DNA of 64,000 nucleotides from Timema cristinae (GCA_039000515.1 JBCFYV010000001.1:37367620-37431619); one strand, 5' to 3'. Counted from the stretch's first letter, positions 33,590-45,451 are shown. Numbers and translations are program-made. The notes: generated by a model from the letters alone, not told the origin.

Positions 33590-33780
33590 TTGTCCTCTAA
33601 GATTGAAGTTCAAATCCCAGCCGGTGTAACAAGGGTATTTTTCCCTAATATGGTACCCCACTCTCAATATACGCAAATGTAGGTACATTCAATCTAAAAT
33701 GTAACATTCCTCATTCCTGGTTCATTAGGGTAAATTGATGTATGTGTACAACTCAAACGGTAGTAAGTCACAATGGAAAA
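33590..33780 (+). mobile_element. SINE-C copy, 5'-truncated
   Basis: B box gaagttcaaatcccag, body atacgcaaatgtaggtacat, tail ctcaaacggtagtaagtcac. Confidence 0.65.
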
Positions 33781-34194
33781 AAACCTATTGTGATGACTAT
33801 CAAGAGTATCGGCGAAGCTTTATTAGTGTTGGGCGAGGTAGTTTGTAAAAACACTATTTTTAAGGAGTTTTTAGGGGATTGACTCCAAGCCAGTGGAAAA
33901 TATTTGAAAATGGAATGCCACTAAAAGCTATTTGGGGTCTCCCTTAAGCATTTAGAAATAATAATAGATTGTTTTAGAATCTTTTTGAAGTTTGATGCAA
34001 ACCATCTTTCAGCTTCAAATTCAAGTATATCAGAGGGAAGTTTAACAAACTGGAGGAAGGAACATTTCGATGGGGGGAGAAAAATTTGGTAATACCCCAC
34101 CCTATCAACCCTTCCCTCTTTCCCAGTTCACGCTCAATGAGTGACACTCGATATAAAACTAGTGACAGACACACCGTAGAATGTAGATTATTTC
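33781..34194. other. No gene seen
   Basis: Unrecognised; the minus frame 33974-34174 has no domain. Confidence 0.35.
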
Positions 34195-34390
34195 CTCAGA
34201 GTCTGACAAACTAACTTAAATCTAGAACAAATACAACATCCAGCCCCTGACAGTTAATTCATCATTGTGAAAGGGGAAAAGCACAGTCAACCAATGATAC
34301 GTTTTTCGGACATTCCGGGAATCGAACCCGGGACATTTAGCTCAGTATACAAACACGCTACCAACTGAGATAAAGTGTCGGACTGTGTAT
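34195..34390 (-). mobile_element. SINE-E copy
   Basis: Matches 23480-23665: aactaacttaaatctagaac, aacatccagcccc, then tRNA-like complement gggaatcgaacccgggacat and gctaccaactgaga. Body between differs in length. Confidence 0.65.
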
Positions 34391-35704
34391 TGAAATCAAC
34401 ATTTAGTACGGTTTATGTGTTGTTAGCAAAATAATTCTATATTACGTGATAAAATAATTACACCTCTGTACACAAATAAAAAACTGGTACGTTGGTATTA
34501 ACGCGGTAAGCTACCTGGTCTCATAAGTCATCGCACTCAAAATATAACTTGTTTTTGAGTGACGCGGAGGTTGGGGTGTAGTGTAGTTCTTCTTTTATAT
34601 TCATTCAAGTATTAAATTATAAAAGACTTGTGAGATTTAAATGTATTTATTGAATGATCATAATACTAGTGTAAATATTTTTATGAGAGTTCGGCCATTC
34701 ATTTTTTCTGGTACAAAGGCTCCTTCGGTCTAAAATGTGAGAACCCCTGGTCTAAGTCAATATATGTTAATGCCTTGAATAACACGCTCTGGTAGCTTTG
34801 TCAGTTCGAAGTACTTTAGTATTAATTTTAACCGAAATTGGGTGGGGTGCGAGTGAAGTCTCTATAAGCGAGGTCCTCGGTGTAATAACCCATATCTTGT
34901 GTTAAGAGACTTAAAAACTAAAATGAACTTAATTACCAGAATGGTGGCTACTAGTTATATACATTTTCTTGTATACAATGTATGGAAGCTACTATGGTTG
35001 TGCTTTTTTCAAATGAGAATATAAGTGTCACTTTTAATATGTGTGTGTTTTAAATATAAAGTCTTAAACCAAGTCTTAAAAAGGAGCCTATGTATACGAC
35101 TCATCTTCTGTGTCTAATGTTTTAGTTATAAAGTAAATAATTTATGTTTGTATTGAAATTATTAGGGGTTATGGGGGAAGGTGCCCCTTTTACTCCACCC
35201 ATTGAGTGCGCCACTGGTTCTAAGTAAACGCTTAGTGAGAGGTCATTTTATCATAGATATAATTAATTTATAAAATATGATAGTTATTAAAATGGTTTTT
35301 ATGAACTTATAATGCCCCTTTTTCTCGTCAAGTGAAAAAATCAAAAGTATATCCATTAGCTTTTATTTAATTAAAGGGTACTAAACTTTTAGTTCAAAAC
35401 CCTTTTAAAAAGGTTTAGATTATATATATAATGTTAATAATGAATACTTTTTGAGCCAGTGTGTTAAAGAGTCTCTCATTTTATATTATTAAGTCAATAT
35501 AGTAAGTATAATATTTATCTTAAAAATGTTAAATAAAGTTTAAATGTAATTATAATTATACAAAAATGTACATTTGTTATATTTGAATATGATGTATTTT
35601 CACTGTCTAAAATATGTTTTTCAAGTAAATAGAGTAAGCTCAAGTAGTGTTGTTTTTTCATTGTATCTTCACGCCAGTCAATGCTTTCCACATTTAATAG
35701 CAAT
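34391..35704. other. No gene seen; hAT end fragments
   Basis: aatgtgagaacccctggtct at 34732-34751 looks like one terminus of a Charlie-type hAT, with no partner found. ccattgagtgcgccactggt at 35198-35217 may be another. Otherwise AT-rich, no gene. Confidence 0.4.
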
Positions 35705-35805
35705 TAGAAGGTAGGTATGAGGAAGATAAAATTATGAGAAGTACCCTCGTTTGCGTGGAAAAACGGGAAACCATTTAGGAAAAATTACCTTAGGTACACC
35801 GTGTA
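35705..35805 (-). mobile_element. SINE-C fragment
   Basis: ggtaggtatgaggaagataa, cctcgtttgcgtggaaaaac and aaccatttaggaaaaattac are the SINE-C body on the minus strand, with no head or tail. Confidence 0.55.
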
Positions 35806-36208
35806 ATTGAGCAGGCGCAGTATGCACATTTTTGTCCTCGATTCATTATTTTATAGTAAAAATCTTTCTTTCAAAAATGAAGATGAAATACATATTTAAA
35901 AAAATTAGATATCACTAAACTTTACACAAAAATATACAAATCAATACATTATTTAATCTATATAAAGCAAAGGATGAAGCAAGAGAGAGGTACCCGCCAA
36001 CAACTCGTGAAACTCAAAACAAATTATGTTAGTGGGATTGAAAAAGAACAAAAGGAAAGTTGCCGGGGAACAATGAATTTTTTTTATGGTTTATTTCAAG
36101 GTCGTTTCCTATTATTAAGAATGGAGGGAGGAAAGGACTGCTGCCTAAACCCACCCTTCAAAGTCTCTTGTAGAGTGCGACGGAGAAGAGAGAAAGAGAA
36201 GATTTAGC
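35806..36208. other. Open frame without recognised domain
   Basis: The plus frame 35974-36207 (77 codons, MKQERGTRQQLVKLKTNYVS start, basic end) stops just before the foldback element. No homologue comes to mind; I do not call it a gene. Confidence 0.25.
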
Positions 36209-36217
36209 CTGTTTGCC

Positions 36218-37262
36218 ACGTAACTCAAGTTGGCCCGCCACATTGCTGAAAAAACCCTTTTTTGTCTAATCGTTTGTGCTCTATTTGTGCTCATATGTGC
36301 CCGAACATGAACATTTTTGCTGTGAAACTGGCCAATTTAGAAAATATTTAATGTGGTGGGCCAACTTGTGCTCAAGCTAGCCCACCACATATTGAAAAAC
36401 ACAACATAGCAAAATTTATTTAAGTCAATCCATTGTGCTTCATTTGTGCTCATATGTGCCCGAAAATGAACATTTGTGCTTTAAAATTAGAAAATCTAAA
36501 GAACAATTTATGTGGCGGGCTAACTTGAGTCTTCCTTATACCATAACCTGTAGAAAAAATTGAATTCAAGCTGGCCCGCCACATTTTTAAATATCAATGT
36601 AACAAAATTCTGTTTTCACCATTCGTTTGTTTTTCGTTTGTGCTCATATGTGCCCAAAAATGAGTATTTGTGCTCATATGTGCCCAAAAATGAGTATTTG
36701 TGCTCTATAATTAGAAAATCTAGAAAACAGTTAATGTGGTGGGCTAGCTTGAGCTATAGTTGGATCGCCTTCATTAAATGTTATCTAAAAGGCCTAGATT
36801 CACAGCCCTAACGTTAATTTTCGGGCACATATGAGCACAAACTAAGAACAAACGAATCGTGAATACAGAATTTTGTTACATTGATATTTAAAAATGTGGC
36901 TGGCCAGCTTGAACTATATTTTTTCTACAGTTTATGATATAGGGAAGGTTCAAGTTAGCCCGCCACATTAAATGCTCTCTAGATTTTCTAATTTTAATGC
37001 ACAAATGTTCATTTTCGGGCACATATGAGCACAAATGGAACACAATGGATTGACTTAAATAAATTTTGTTATGTTGTGTTTTTCAATATGTGGCGGGCTA
37101 GCTTGAGCTCAAGTTGGCCCACCACATTAAATATTTTCTAAAATGGCCAGTTTAACAGCACAAATGTTCATGTTCGGGCACATATGAGCATAAATAGAGA
37201 ACAAACGATTAGACAAAAAAAGATTTTTTTTCGGCATAGTGGCGGGCCAACTTGAGTCACGT
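36218..37262. mobile_element. Foldback element with full-length inverted arms
   Basis: Starts ACGTAACTCAAGTTGGCCCG and ends as its inverse (cgggccaacttgagtcacgt). Perfect 9-bp duplication CTGTTTGCC at 36209-36217 and 37263-37271. Two arms of about 445 bp (to 36665; from 36815) pair at over 90 percent by eye, around a ~150-bp centre. Within each arm a block of about 160 bp is repeated three times, each carrying catatgtgcccgaa and edged by CTCAAGYTGGCCCGCCAC in alternating orientation. The 9-bp duplication and long arms fit Mutator-like or Drosophila FB-type foldback elements. No transposase. Confidence 0.85.
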
Positions 37263-37271
37263 CTGTTTGCC

Positions 37272-38311
37272 TCTAGGCTATAAGAGTGTCAATTTTTGGA
37301 ATGGGAGAACACAAGCGATCCTAGCGGTGAGATATTTTTACCAACACAAGCTCGTCAGATTTATCCTTCTGGCCTCTGCTGCAGCCATTGGCATTTCGGA
37401 GGTCCACTTGCTTACATCGTACGTTTTTCTTACCCTAGGAAGTTATCATCCTGTAAAGGCGACTACATTTTGTATTTTTACGTTTTATGAAGACTTAAAA
37501 AAAGACCAACGACAATTCCATAAAATCTTTTGTATTTTTTTCACAAGTTGAAATAATTCCTGAGAATGCTTTGCAAATTACTAGGAGGGAAATTAGTATA
37601 TAGTTTTTAAACAAAGGACCTATTGTGTTAACATAGCCCATGTTGTTAATAATATCACCGTATTAAAAATAGTTACACTGTTTGAAAAAAATAACTGTAC
37701 TAATTTTATATAATAATAGTTATAATAATTCTAACAATAATAATAGAGTTAAGGATCTAGTCAAAACCATAATTTAAGTTTATATATATGACCATTGTAA
37801 TATTTACTGGCAAAATTTATTTAATGCGTCACTATTATTTATATATTAATTATTAATACAATAGATAAAAAAAAAATATGTTCATATATATCTCAGTAGC
37901 GCTAAACGAAAATCGGGTTTCACTTCAGACAAATTTAAAGTGGGTGGGTTGAATATTGGTTTCCACTTTCATTTTGCCTTTCGGAATAAGTTGTCAAAAG
38001 TCCCCATAATTTGAATGTACGCATATAATTTTACCGAGCGCAAACGATGCTGAGAATAGGATTTTCTTATTGTTTTTCGTTAATTTTATGACCATGAGAT
38101 ATATTAACAAGGAAATAATATCGGAAATCTATATATAAAAAAGGTGATAGAGTGTTTTGTGAACTACTGATCTAGTTGTATGTAGGATATTGTCAATGTT
38201 TTTAGAAATATTGTAACTACCTTGCATCAGTTGTTCTATCTATATTCAGATGAAACAACTAACAGTACCTTTTACTTTCCGAAGATAACCGAAGGTTTTA
38301 AATTTACATTT
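37272..38311. other. No gene seen
   Basis: Frames at 37252-37551 and 37296-37490 overlap and have no recognised domain. 37600-38300 is AT-rich; cttccgaagataaccgaagg at 38276 is a short inverted motif. Confidence 0.35.
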
Positions 38312-38562
38312 TAGGCCAAATGACTTTAGGCCAACTGCCTTTTAGGCCAAATGCCTTTTAGGCCAACTGCCTTTAGGCCAAATGCCTTTAGGCCAAACGC
38401 CTTTTAGGCCAAATGCCTTTTAGGCCAAATGCCTTTAGGCCAAACGCCTTTAGGCCAAACGCCTTTTAGGCCAAATGCCTTTTAGGCCAAATGACTTTTG
38501 GTTTCATTTTTAGGCCAAATGCCTTTAGGCCAAATGCCTTTTAGGCCAACTGCCGCGTCCCG
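38312..38562. repeat. TTTAGGCC array, right
   Basis: About fifteen units of TTT(T)AGGCCAAATGCC, several as AACTGCC or AACGCC, in the same orientation as the main part of the left array. It ends gccgcgtcccggggtaattc. Its complement (taccccgggacgcggcagtt, then ggcctaaaaggc) resembles the start of the left array. Confidence 0.9.
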
Positions 38563-38582
38563 GGGTAATTCCCCTTAAGAGA

Positions 38583-38670
38583 AAAATATCCAAGATACTA
38601 GTCGGGAATCGAATCCAGGAACTTTAGGCTCGTAGCCAGGTGCACTACACCACTACAACACGGGGCCTGT
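38583..38670 (-). mobile_element. tRNA-like SINE head fragment
   Basis: Minus strand: gtagtggtgtagtgcacctg and cctggattcgattcccgact have A-box- and B-box-like words. It is not a functional tRNA: no clean acceptor stem. Confidence 0.5.
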
Positions 38671-39004
38671 TATCTATTTAATATGAATACTATGATAGGA
38701 TTTTGGTAAGGAAGAAATATTTATTATACGATTTGCGATCAACATTGATGAAATTTTAATATTATATTAGTTTTATTTTATAGTTATGGATTATTTCTAT
38801 TGAAAGTGACAACTGTTGATCGATCACAGGACTTGACGTATAAATACCTAAAAGTAGATCTAATAGTTTTTCTAGTTTCTAGTTAATATGAAAATTTAAC
38901 CGTAAGTCGAATAACTTTTTTAGGTGCCAGAAGAAGTTCTTCCTATAAAAATCGGATTAAAGATTGAGTAGCTTTATGAACTATTTGATAGTTTTATTAC
39001 TATG
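38671..39004. other. No gene seen
   Basis: AT-rich stretch with nothing recognised. Confidence 0.35.
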
Positions 39005-39245
39005 ACTGCTGGTGTCCGGGGTTCAATACTCATTCCCGGCAAATATTTATCTGATTACCAAACCCTTGTTTCACCTCTGACAAGACGTGTATTAATCACA
39101 ACTTGTGAATGTGAGGAATGCCAGGCCTCCACCGTGGTTCGGATTCCACGTTAAACTGTAGGTCTTCCATTTAATCTCACAATCACCCTACCATTACACA
39201 TTAGCGTAAGTGCGTATAACCCGAACGGGTAGTAAGACGTGGAGC

Positions 39246-39299
<54 letters not shown>
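39005..39299 (+). mobile_element. SINE-A, variant with 13-base insertion
   Basis: B box ggggttcaatactc, then ctgacaagacgtgtattaat with the extra segment, body and shared tail, ending in a 55-base TAA run. The A-box half of the head is eroded. Confidence 0.82.
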
Positions 39300-39300
<1 letters not shown>

Positions 39301-39749
39301 AATACTATGACTATCCGACTATAACTTGCGTGCGATTCTGTAGTAATAGTTCGTGTGTGTGTTTGTGGGTTGATAAAATGTGACGTGTTCAACATATTGA
39401 AAAGAAAACAAGTAAAACATGTTGACCGCGTTGTGATTGAACCCAACCTAACTTGGAACCACCTACCGGTGAGTATAAAAGTTACTCCCCGACAGAGTAA
39501 AAAAAGTGGGTCAAATGCGAGTAGAATTTTTTTTAAAAGCGAGAGAGAGAAAAAAAAAGATATTTAAAACAACCACTTTACATGTCATATTTGTATCGAG
39601 TCCCATCACTCATATTTTTGCTTTTGATAACTTAATCATTCGCAGCGCCTGTACTACTCCGGAGTATTGAAAACAAATACACTCTATCTATTTCCTCCTA
39701 CCATTGTGTAACTGGCCTGTACATTCCTTTATTAACAATGTTAAAAAAC
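39300..39749. other. No gene seen
   Basis: The plus frame 39355-39567 (MCVCGLIKCDVFNILKRKQV...) has no recognised domain. Purine-rich end at 39535-39560. Confidence 0.35.
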
Positions 39750-40008
39750 CTCTTCGGTGACCGCATGGTTCAAGGCGCTACTCTCAAAGTAGACTAGACT
39801 GCCGATGACAGGGAAGATCGATGTTGGAATCTCGATCGGGTGAACTGAGGGTGGTTTTCCCTAGATGCTTTTTACTTTCTCTTTATATGAAAATGCGGGT
39901 ACACTTCCTCTAAATTATACTTTCATCAACCCTACCCCATTAGCGTAATTAATACATATTGCATAACCTGAAAGGTTAGTAAGACCTAGTGCAAAAAAAA
40001 AAAAAAAA
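39750..40008 (+). mobile_element. SINE-C copy with A-tail
   Basis: Head ctcttcggtgaccgcatggt, gactagactgccgatgacag, body gcgggtacacttcctctaaa, tail aaaggttagtaagacctagt, then a 17-base A run. Confidence 0.75.
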
Positions 40009-40059
40009 AGAAGAGTAATCACATATATTTACATGCGATCGCAATGATATTATTATAAT

Positions 40060-40150
40060 GTCGTCATCGAGGTCAAGGTTCGAATCTCAAGCGTGTACAC
40101 TGGGGCTGATTTTCCAAATGTGATTTATGAGTTGCGTTTTTCCAATCCAC
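40060..40150 (+). mobile_element. SINE-C fragment
   Basis: gtcatcgaggtcaaggttcg, aatctcaagcgtgtacactg and a ggctgattttccaaa segment; the rest is absent. Confidence 0.45.
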
Positions 40151-41124
40151 TGAACACGCGAAGGTTTAGGTTGCTCTTCCTCCAAAGCTATAGGCACCGT
40201 GCTTTCATATATGTGGCGATGTTAGTGACTGAATCTTGAAACATGTGTTAATAATAGTTTAGTGATGTCCCGAACCGGTTCAAACTTTGTTTAAATGTGT
40301 TAATTTCGATGCAATGAATCAATGTAAAAAAATGGTCTCAATATGAAATAAGATTTGTTGAATGTGTGAGGGTCAAATCGATATGTTAACACTAATACAT
40401 GTATAACATTTGACACTTTCCTTGATAGCAATGGAGTGAAGAAAAACTAAACAAGTTGATTCAAATAGGCAACAGAAATAATATAGTGGATTTGTTATAC
40501 CTATATTCATGTGACTCTTTCTCAAATATGAGAAAAATCAAGAACTATGTCAAGAAACCAATCACTTTCAATAATTTTAGGCTATATTTGTAAACTAATC
40601 CAAACTAAACTTGATACATAACCTTGGTAGTTCCTAAAGGATTCCTGGTCACTTTGAAATTTCATCTTTGTACCTTGTATTTTTGACAAACTAACGAATA
40701 ATTTATCTCAGGTTTTGTTTGTCATTGCCGATTTGTAAATCTTTGTCTACTTTGTTATTTTGTAGTACATGATATAGCCTAACTTTATGCTTTTTATAGT
40801 GACTATAATAATTATAGGTCTTTTTTCAATGGTGGTACAGTAATATAAAAATATACAAGCCTAAAATGTAACGATTCCTAGCCTAATGTAGATTTTGTTG
40901 GCATTTTGAAGATTAAGTTATAGTCTAATTTGGATGGATTAACTTGGAATTAATAAAATTGTAGGCTAAATATAACGATTTAGTAGTAGGCTAACATATT
41001 TTCTAGTGTCTCTAGTGTTTATTTTATGCTGGAAACGGATTAGAAAATTTTAATATTAGGCCCTATATAAGGTGTTAAACCAACACTCTGCCTTACAACT
41101 TTCGATTTTACAAAGATTTTCTTT
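40151..41124. other. No gene seen
   Basis: Unrecognised AT-rich sequence with no sizeable open frame or repeat. Confidence 0.4.
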
Positions 41125-41375
41125 GTAAACACCGTGTCTTACTACTCGTTCGAGCTATACGGTTATGTACTAATTACGATGATGGTTTTAAGGTTTAGAA
41201 TGTTATATTTATAAGAAGTGTACACACATTTGCATGGGGAGAGAGTGGAAAATCATTTTGTGAAAACCACCTTCATACACCCGACCGAGACTCGAACCTC
41301 GATCTCCCCGTCACCGTCAATCCAGGTTATCTCTAGAATGACTTCTTAGAGCACTATGACCACTTATGTGAGGTA
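41125..41375 (-). mobile_element. SINE-C copy
   Basis: Tail complement caccgtgtcttactactcgt, body ttgcatggggagagagtgga, B box complement gactcgaacctcgatctccc, head complement to accacttatgtgaggt. Confidence 0.7.
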
Positions 41376-41564
41376 TGTATATTTAAAAAAGGTTTTATGG
41401 CAACTACCGAGGTCAAATTTAATCTTTCGCTAGAGTAGATAGTATAATCTATGAACTTGGAATAAATATACTTTCACAAACAAAAACGTTTTATTCTTTT
41501 GTGATAGATAAAACACAACAATTCGAGGCAGTAAATAACAATCGTAGTAATCAGTAAGGTTGGG

Positions 41565-41800
41565 CCACTTCGGTGGCTGCATAGTCCAAGGGACTACTCT
41601 CGCATAGCGTAGACTGCCAAAGACGGGGAGATCGGGGTTCAATCCCGGTAGGGGTACTGAGAGTGGATTTTCATAAATTGTTCTCTACTCTCCAAATATG
41701 GGTACATTTCCTCTAAACTTAACCTTCCTCATCCTTAACCCTTTAGCGTAGTTAGTACACATGCGTATAACCTGAAAAGGTCATAAGACGAGGTGCTAGC
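41565..41800 (+). mobile_element. SINE-C copy
   Basis: Head cacttcggtggctgcatagt, B box ggggttcaatccc, body gggtacatttcctctaaact, tail acctgaaaaggtcataagac. Confidence 0.75.
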
Positions 41801-41989
41801 AAGCCTAATTCGGATCCGAGAAGCCGGGATTACATTACGATCAACGACGATAAAGATGTTTTATTTGACACAATGTGTTTTTTAACTTATTTACTACTAA
41901 ATATTTGCGCAGTTTATTAAAAATAATAATTTACACCTATCACACTGATTTACATTTTATAAACATACGAATTGTAATTAAAATAAACA
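41801..41989. other. No gene seen
   Basis: Short AT-rich spacer between two SINE-C copies. Confidence 0.35.
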
Positions 41990-42185
41990 GTGTGTGATCA
42001 CACGGTCAAAGGTGTCATTCTAGCAATGGATTGGATTGTCAGTCACGGAGAGCTCAAGGGTCAAATCCTGGCCGGGTATTGGGTGAGGTTGTTTCCCATC
42101 TACTCTACCCGCTAATGCAGGTGCACTTTCTCTTAGCTACCTTTATCATCTCTACCCTGTAAATTAAGTCGTTCATATCCTTGGT
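41990..42185 (+). mobile_element. SINE-C copy, diverged
   Basis: gatcacacggtcaaaggtgt, B box agggtcaaatcctggc, body cgctaatgcaggtgcacttt; tail lost. Confidence 0.6.
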
Positions 42186-42719
42186 GTTATATTTAATAAA
42201 AGGAGTTATACCCAGGTGACATCTGAAATCCTCTCATTACATCCATTAGTTTAATTAACGTAGGCCTAAATTATAAATAGATGGCGGTTTTGTTATTGAA
42301 AATGTGAATACTTAATTAGGGTATGTAATATTTCTAGAAGTAAATTATATTCTAAGAAAAAATAAAGTCGCTAAAATCGGTCCGGTAGTACTCGAGAAAT
42401 TGCTGACGAAATAAATTAAAGTGTTCTATAATTCCCTTTGAATATTTTTTAAATTTAAAGTTTTAGGACACATACTCATAAAAAATAAAGTGTAAAATTG
42501 ATTGGGGAGAACTCTGAGCGTCGATTCGTGTTTTAATTCGAACCCCCTCACCCCTAATATTAATTTTAGTCACCGCCTTATCACTATGTTTAAAATGTTT
42601 CAAATCCTGTAGCTTTAAAAATCAAGCAAACCTTGACATGTTTTCTGATGATTTATTACCTACCGACACTGAAGAACATATATATTTTTAGTATTCCATT
42701 CAGAAAATACAAGTTGACC
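42186..42719. other. No gene seen
   Basis: AT-rich; nothing recognised. Confidence 0.35.
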
Positions 42720-42962
42720 TTGATAGTCTTGAGGTAAAGTGCTTGGCCTTATGACTCGATGTTTGTGGGTTCATTACTCAGCCGGGTTGACAAATTATTC
42801 TAGAGCGATAAATATCCGTAGTACAACTTCCTTCGGAGGAGAAATAAAGCCGTCGTTCCCATGCCAATTGTGTAATGTAAATAACCCTTTAAGATACATG
42901 AATATACCTCTCCTGGGAAAATTGGTAGGCCCTTTTGCTCTCGCTCATGGAAATTCTCATGT
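42720..42962 (+). mobile_element. SINE-D copy
   Basis: tRNA-like head ttgaggtaaagtgcttggcc, B-box-like gtgggttcattactc, then acaacttccttcggaggaga, ggcccttttgctctcgctca. Same order as the minus-strand copy at 8405-8790. Confidence 0.65.
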
Positions 42963-43227
42963 GCTGATTTAATCAATCGGTTTACAAAGTGCACGTTAAT
43001 TAACTCAAATAAATAAAATAAAGACAATCATTTATAAGCCTTCTAACTATGGTAATTTACTCTAATGTTTGTTTGTCACAAGAATAATGTGTTTACGATA
43101 AAATAAAGTTTTAAGAATTCATGGTAAGTCTGCCCCCCGCCCCTCAACCCCACCATCAAGCTGTCATTCTAAGTATTCATTTTTCTTTGGCATTTTAGAG
43201 GACATTGACTAAAAGAATTTCTGTATA
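42963..43227. other. No gene seen
   Basis: Unrecognised; C-rich ccccccgcccctcaacccca at 43132-43152. Confidence 0.35.
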
Positions 43228-43493
43228 GGGTGACCTGGTGGTCTAGGGGTAAGGTGTCAGACTTCTATGCTGGCGGCCGGGGTTCAATCCTCGGTCCCGG
43301 CACAGATTTATCTGATTACCAAACCCTTCCTTCACCTCTGACAAGACATCTTGTGAATGTGGGGAATGCCAGGCCTCCACCGTGGTTCGGATTCTACGTT
43401 AAACTGTAGGTCCTTCATTTCATCTCACAATCACCCTACCATTACGCAATAGCGTTAGTGCGTATAACCCGAATGGGTAGTAAGAAGCGGTGC

Positions 43494-43524
<31 letters not shown>
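43228..43524 (+). mobile_element. SINE-A, full-length copy
   Basis: Clean head with A box (tggtggtctaggggtaagg), B box ggttcaatcc, body, tail and TAA repeats. Duplication TTCTGTATA at 43219-43227 and 43525-43533. Confidence 0.92.
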
Positions 43525-43533
43525 TTCTGTATA

Positions 43534-45015
43534 ATGTAGTTTCCAATTAAATGGTACATGATACGGCCTAGTAATGTTTTTATATATTCCTGCTACTCAT
43601 ACGATTACCTGATAGGACGGAGTTTATAAGTAAATTCTATTAAATGTAGCAATATAACGACAGTGATAGAACACTATACTGTACATTAAAGTAGTTTACT
43701 GGTGTGTGAAAAGTTAGAGAAACGTTAGGGGAAAAGACCAGGAGGGATAAATACTATTCGTTGGTTATTCTGATATTCATTATTGAAAACTTTGCATTTA
43801 AACTTTTAGAAAATTAATTTTATTTCATTTTTATTTAATCCACAAAAATTTCAAATTGTATTAATTTATCAAACCGGGGACAAAATCATTGCGGGACATC
43901 TCTTGTTTCACGTCACGTTATAATCTAACAATGCCATTGCAGACAAAAACCAATTCATTTATAAATTACAAATTTAATACAAATATTACTCTTACCATTA
44001 GTTAATGGAGGCTGTAATCACAATTACGCTTACTATCGTGGTAGCTCATTCATTGTTGTAACTGCCAATAGCCTTAACATCGAATTATTAATGTCACAAC
44101 AATGGCTTGAATGTCAAAAATTAATCATAAATCGTTTATGGATACAGGAACCGGTAAACGAAAGTAAACACGTATTTTTATACAAATTTTTCACTGTTGT
44201 CCGGATCATTTTACTATTCTACTTAATTATTTCTTGAATGAAAACAGGTTACATTATTCATTGTTTAAAATTCAAATCTCGTCCACACGAGATGATCACC
44301 AAATTATTTATATATTAGTAAAAATAGAAACTTGTAATAACATTGAACCAAGAAAGAAATCACATTTCTATATAAAGGCACTCATTGACAACAAGATCGT
44401 CTCATCTGTTGTTGTTGTTGGACAGGATTTCTTTTTTTTTATTACCGCGGTAGTTTCTTAGTCAAAGAGAACGACCCACTTCCTATTTCAAACACGAGAG
44501 CGCATCAACTGAATGCGCGTGGGGACATGATAGGCTCAGCCCCGTATTGGACGAGTTCAGTTCGCCGTTTTAAATCTTCCCTTCTTTAAAAAAAACCTCT
44601 TGGTATCGGACCGGCGCATCACTTCAAGAAACTGCGTCTAAAAATCCAAGGAATAGCTGGGACTGTCGCAAATGACATGTTTGATCAGTAGTCTAAGACA
44701 CCTATTTAAATAAAATAAAAATGGATGTACAGTCTGATCTTGATAGGAAGGAACTTTTATGACAGTTACTAAAACATTTTTCAAAAATATTTAAACGTAA
44801 AGTCATTTGATCTGCAGTGATGGTTGCCATCAGTAACGAGAAAGGGGGGCACTTGCCCGCACCTGTAATTTCCAATTTATTTTAATACATGAAATACTTT
44901 TTAACATTTTTGAATCTTTTAGTTTATTTTATAATTTTTTTCTTAAAAAATTTCACAATTACCAGAGATACAATCGTGTTGTATAATTCACTACATCCAC
45001 TCGATGCATTTCCTT
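43534..45015. other. No gene seen
   Basis: 44465-44660 has lower AT content (gagagcgcatcaactgaatg, gcgcgtggggacatgatagg) and may be an unnamed repeat. No coding region supported. Confidence 0.35.
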
Positions 45016-45273
45016 ATATAATATTTAGCACCGCGTCTTACTACCCGTTTGGGTTATACGCTTTAAGTACTAATTACTCTAATGGATTAGGAATTTGGAA
45101 GGTTGAATTAGAGGAAGTGAACCCGCATTTGCGTGGAGGTAGAGTGGAAAACCATTTAGGAACCCCCCCCCCCCCAGTTCACCCGACCAAGATTCGAACA
45201 TCGATCTCCCCGTCCTCAGCAGTCGAGCTCAACACGACAAGTGCGTTAGCCAACTACGCCACCGAGGCGGGTC
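45016..45273 (-). mobile_element. SINE-B, full-length copy
   Basis: Tail complement gcaccgcgtcttactacccg, C-run of about 14 at 45163-45176, B box complement gattcgaacatc, head complement to gccaccgaggcgggt. The flanks CATTTCCTT/CATTTCTTC suggest a short duplication. Confidence 0.9.
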
Positions 45274-45451
45274 ATTTCTTCATCACATTAATACGTTTTA
45301 AATGAATGTAGATCACTGCTTTTGTAGAAAAAGTTATGATTAATTTGTGAATGACCGTAGAAGCCTTCAATTTCTATTATATGGGCAGTGTTTTTATATA
45401 ATAGTGTGAAGTGAGTTAAAATTATAAGATTTTTTTTTTAATTATAATAAT
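45274..45451. other. No gene seen
   Basis: Short AT-rich spacer between a SINE-B and a SINE-A. Confidence 0.35.

Noticed and set aside
35974..36207. 77-codon ORF as a small gene
   Set aside because: No similarity recognised, no splice or promoter context, and it lies in repeat-rich DNA.
30740..38562. CRISPR-like arrays (TTTAGGCC repeats)
   Set aside because: Units of 15-16 bp have no spacers and the DNA is clearly eukaryotic, with spliced genes and SINEs. They are minisatellite or transposon-end repeats.
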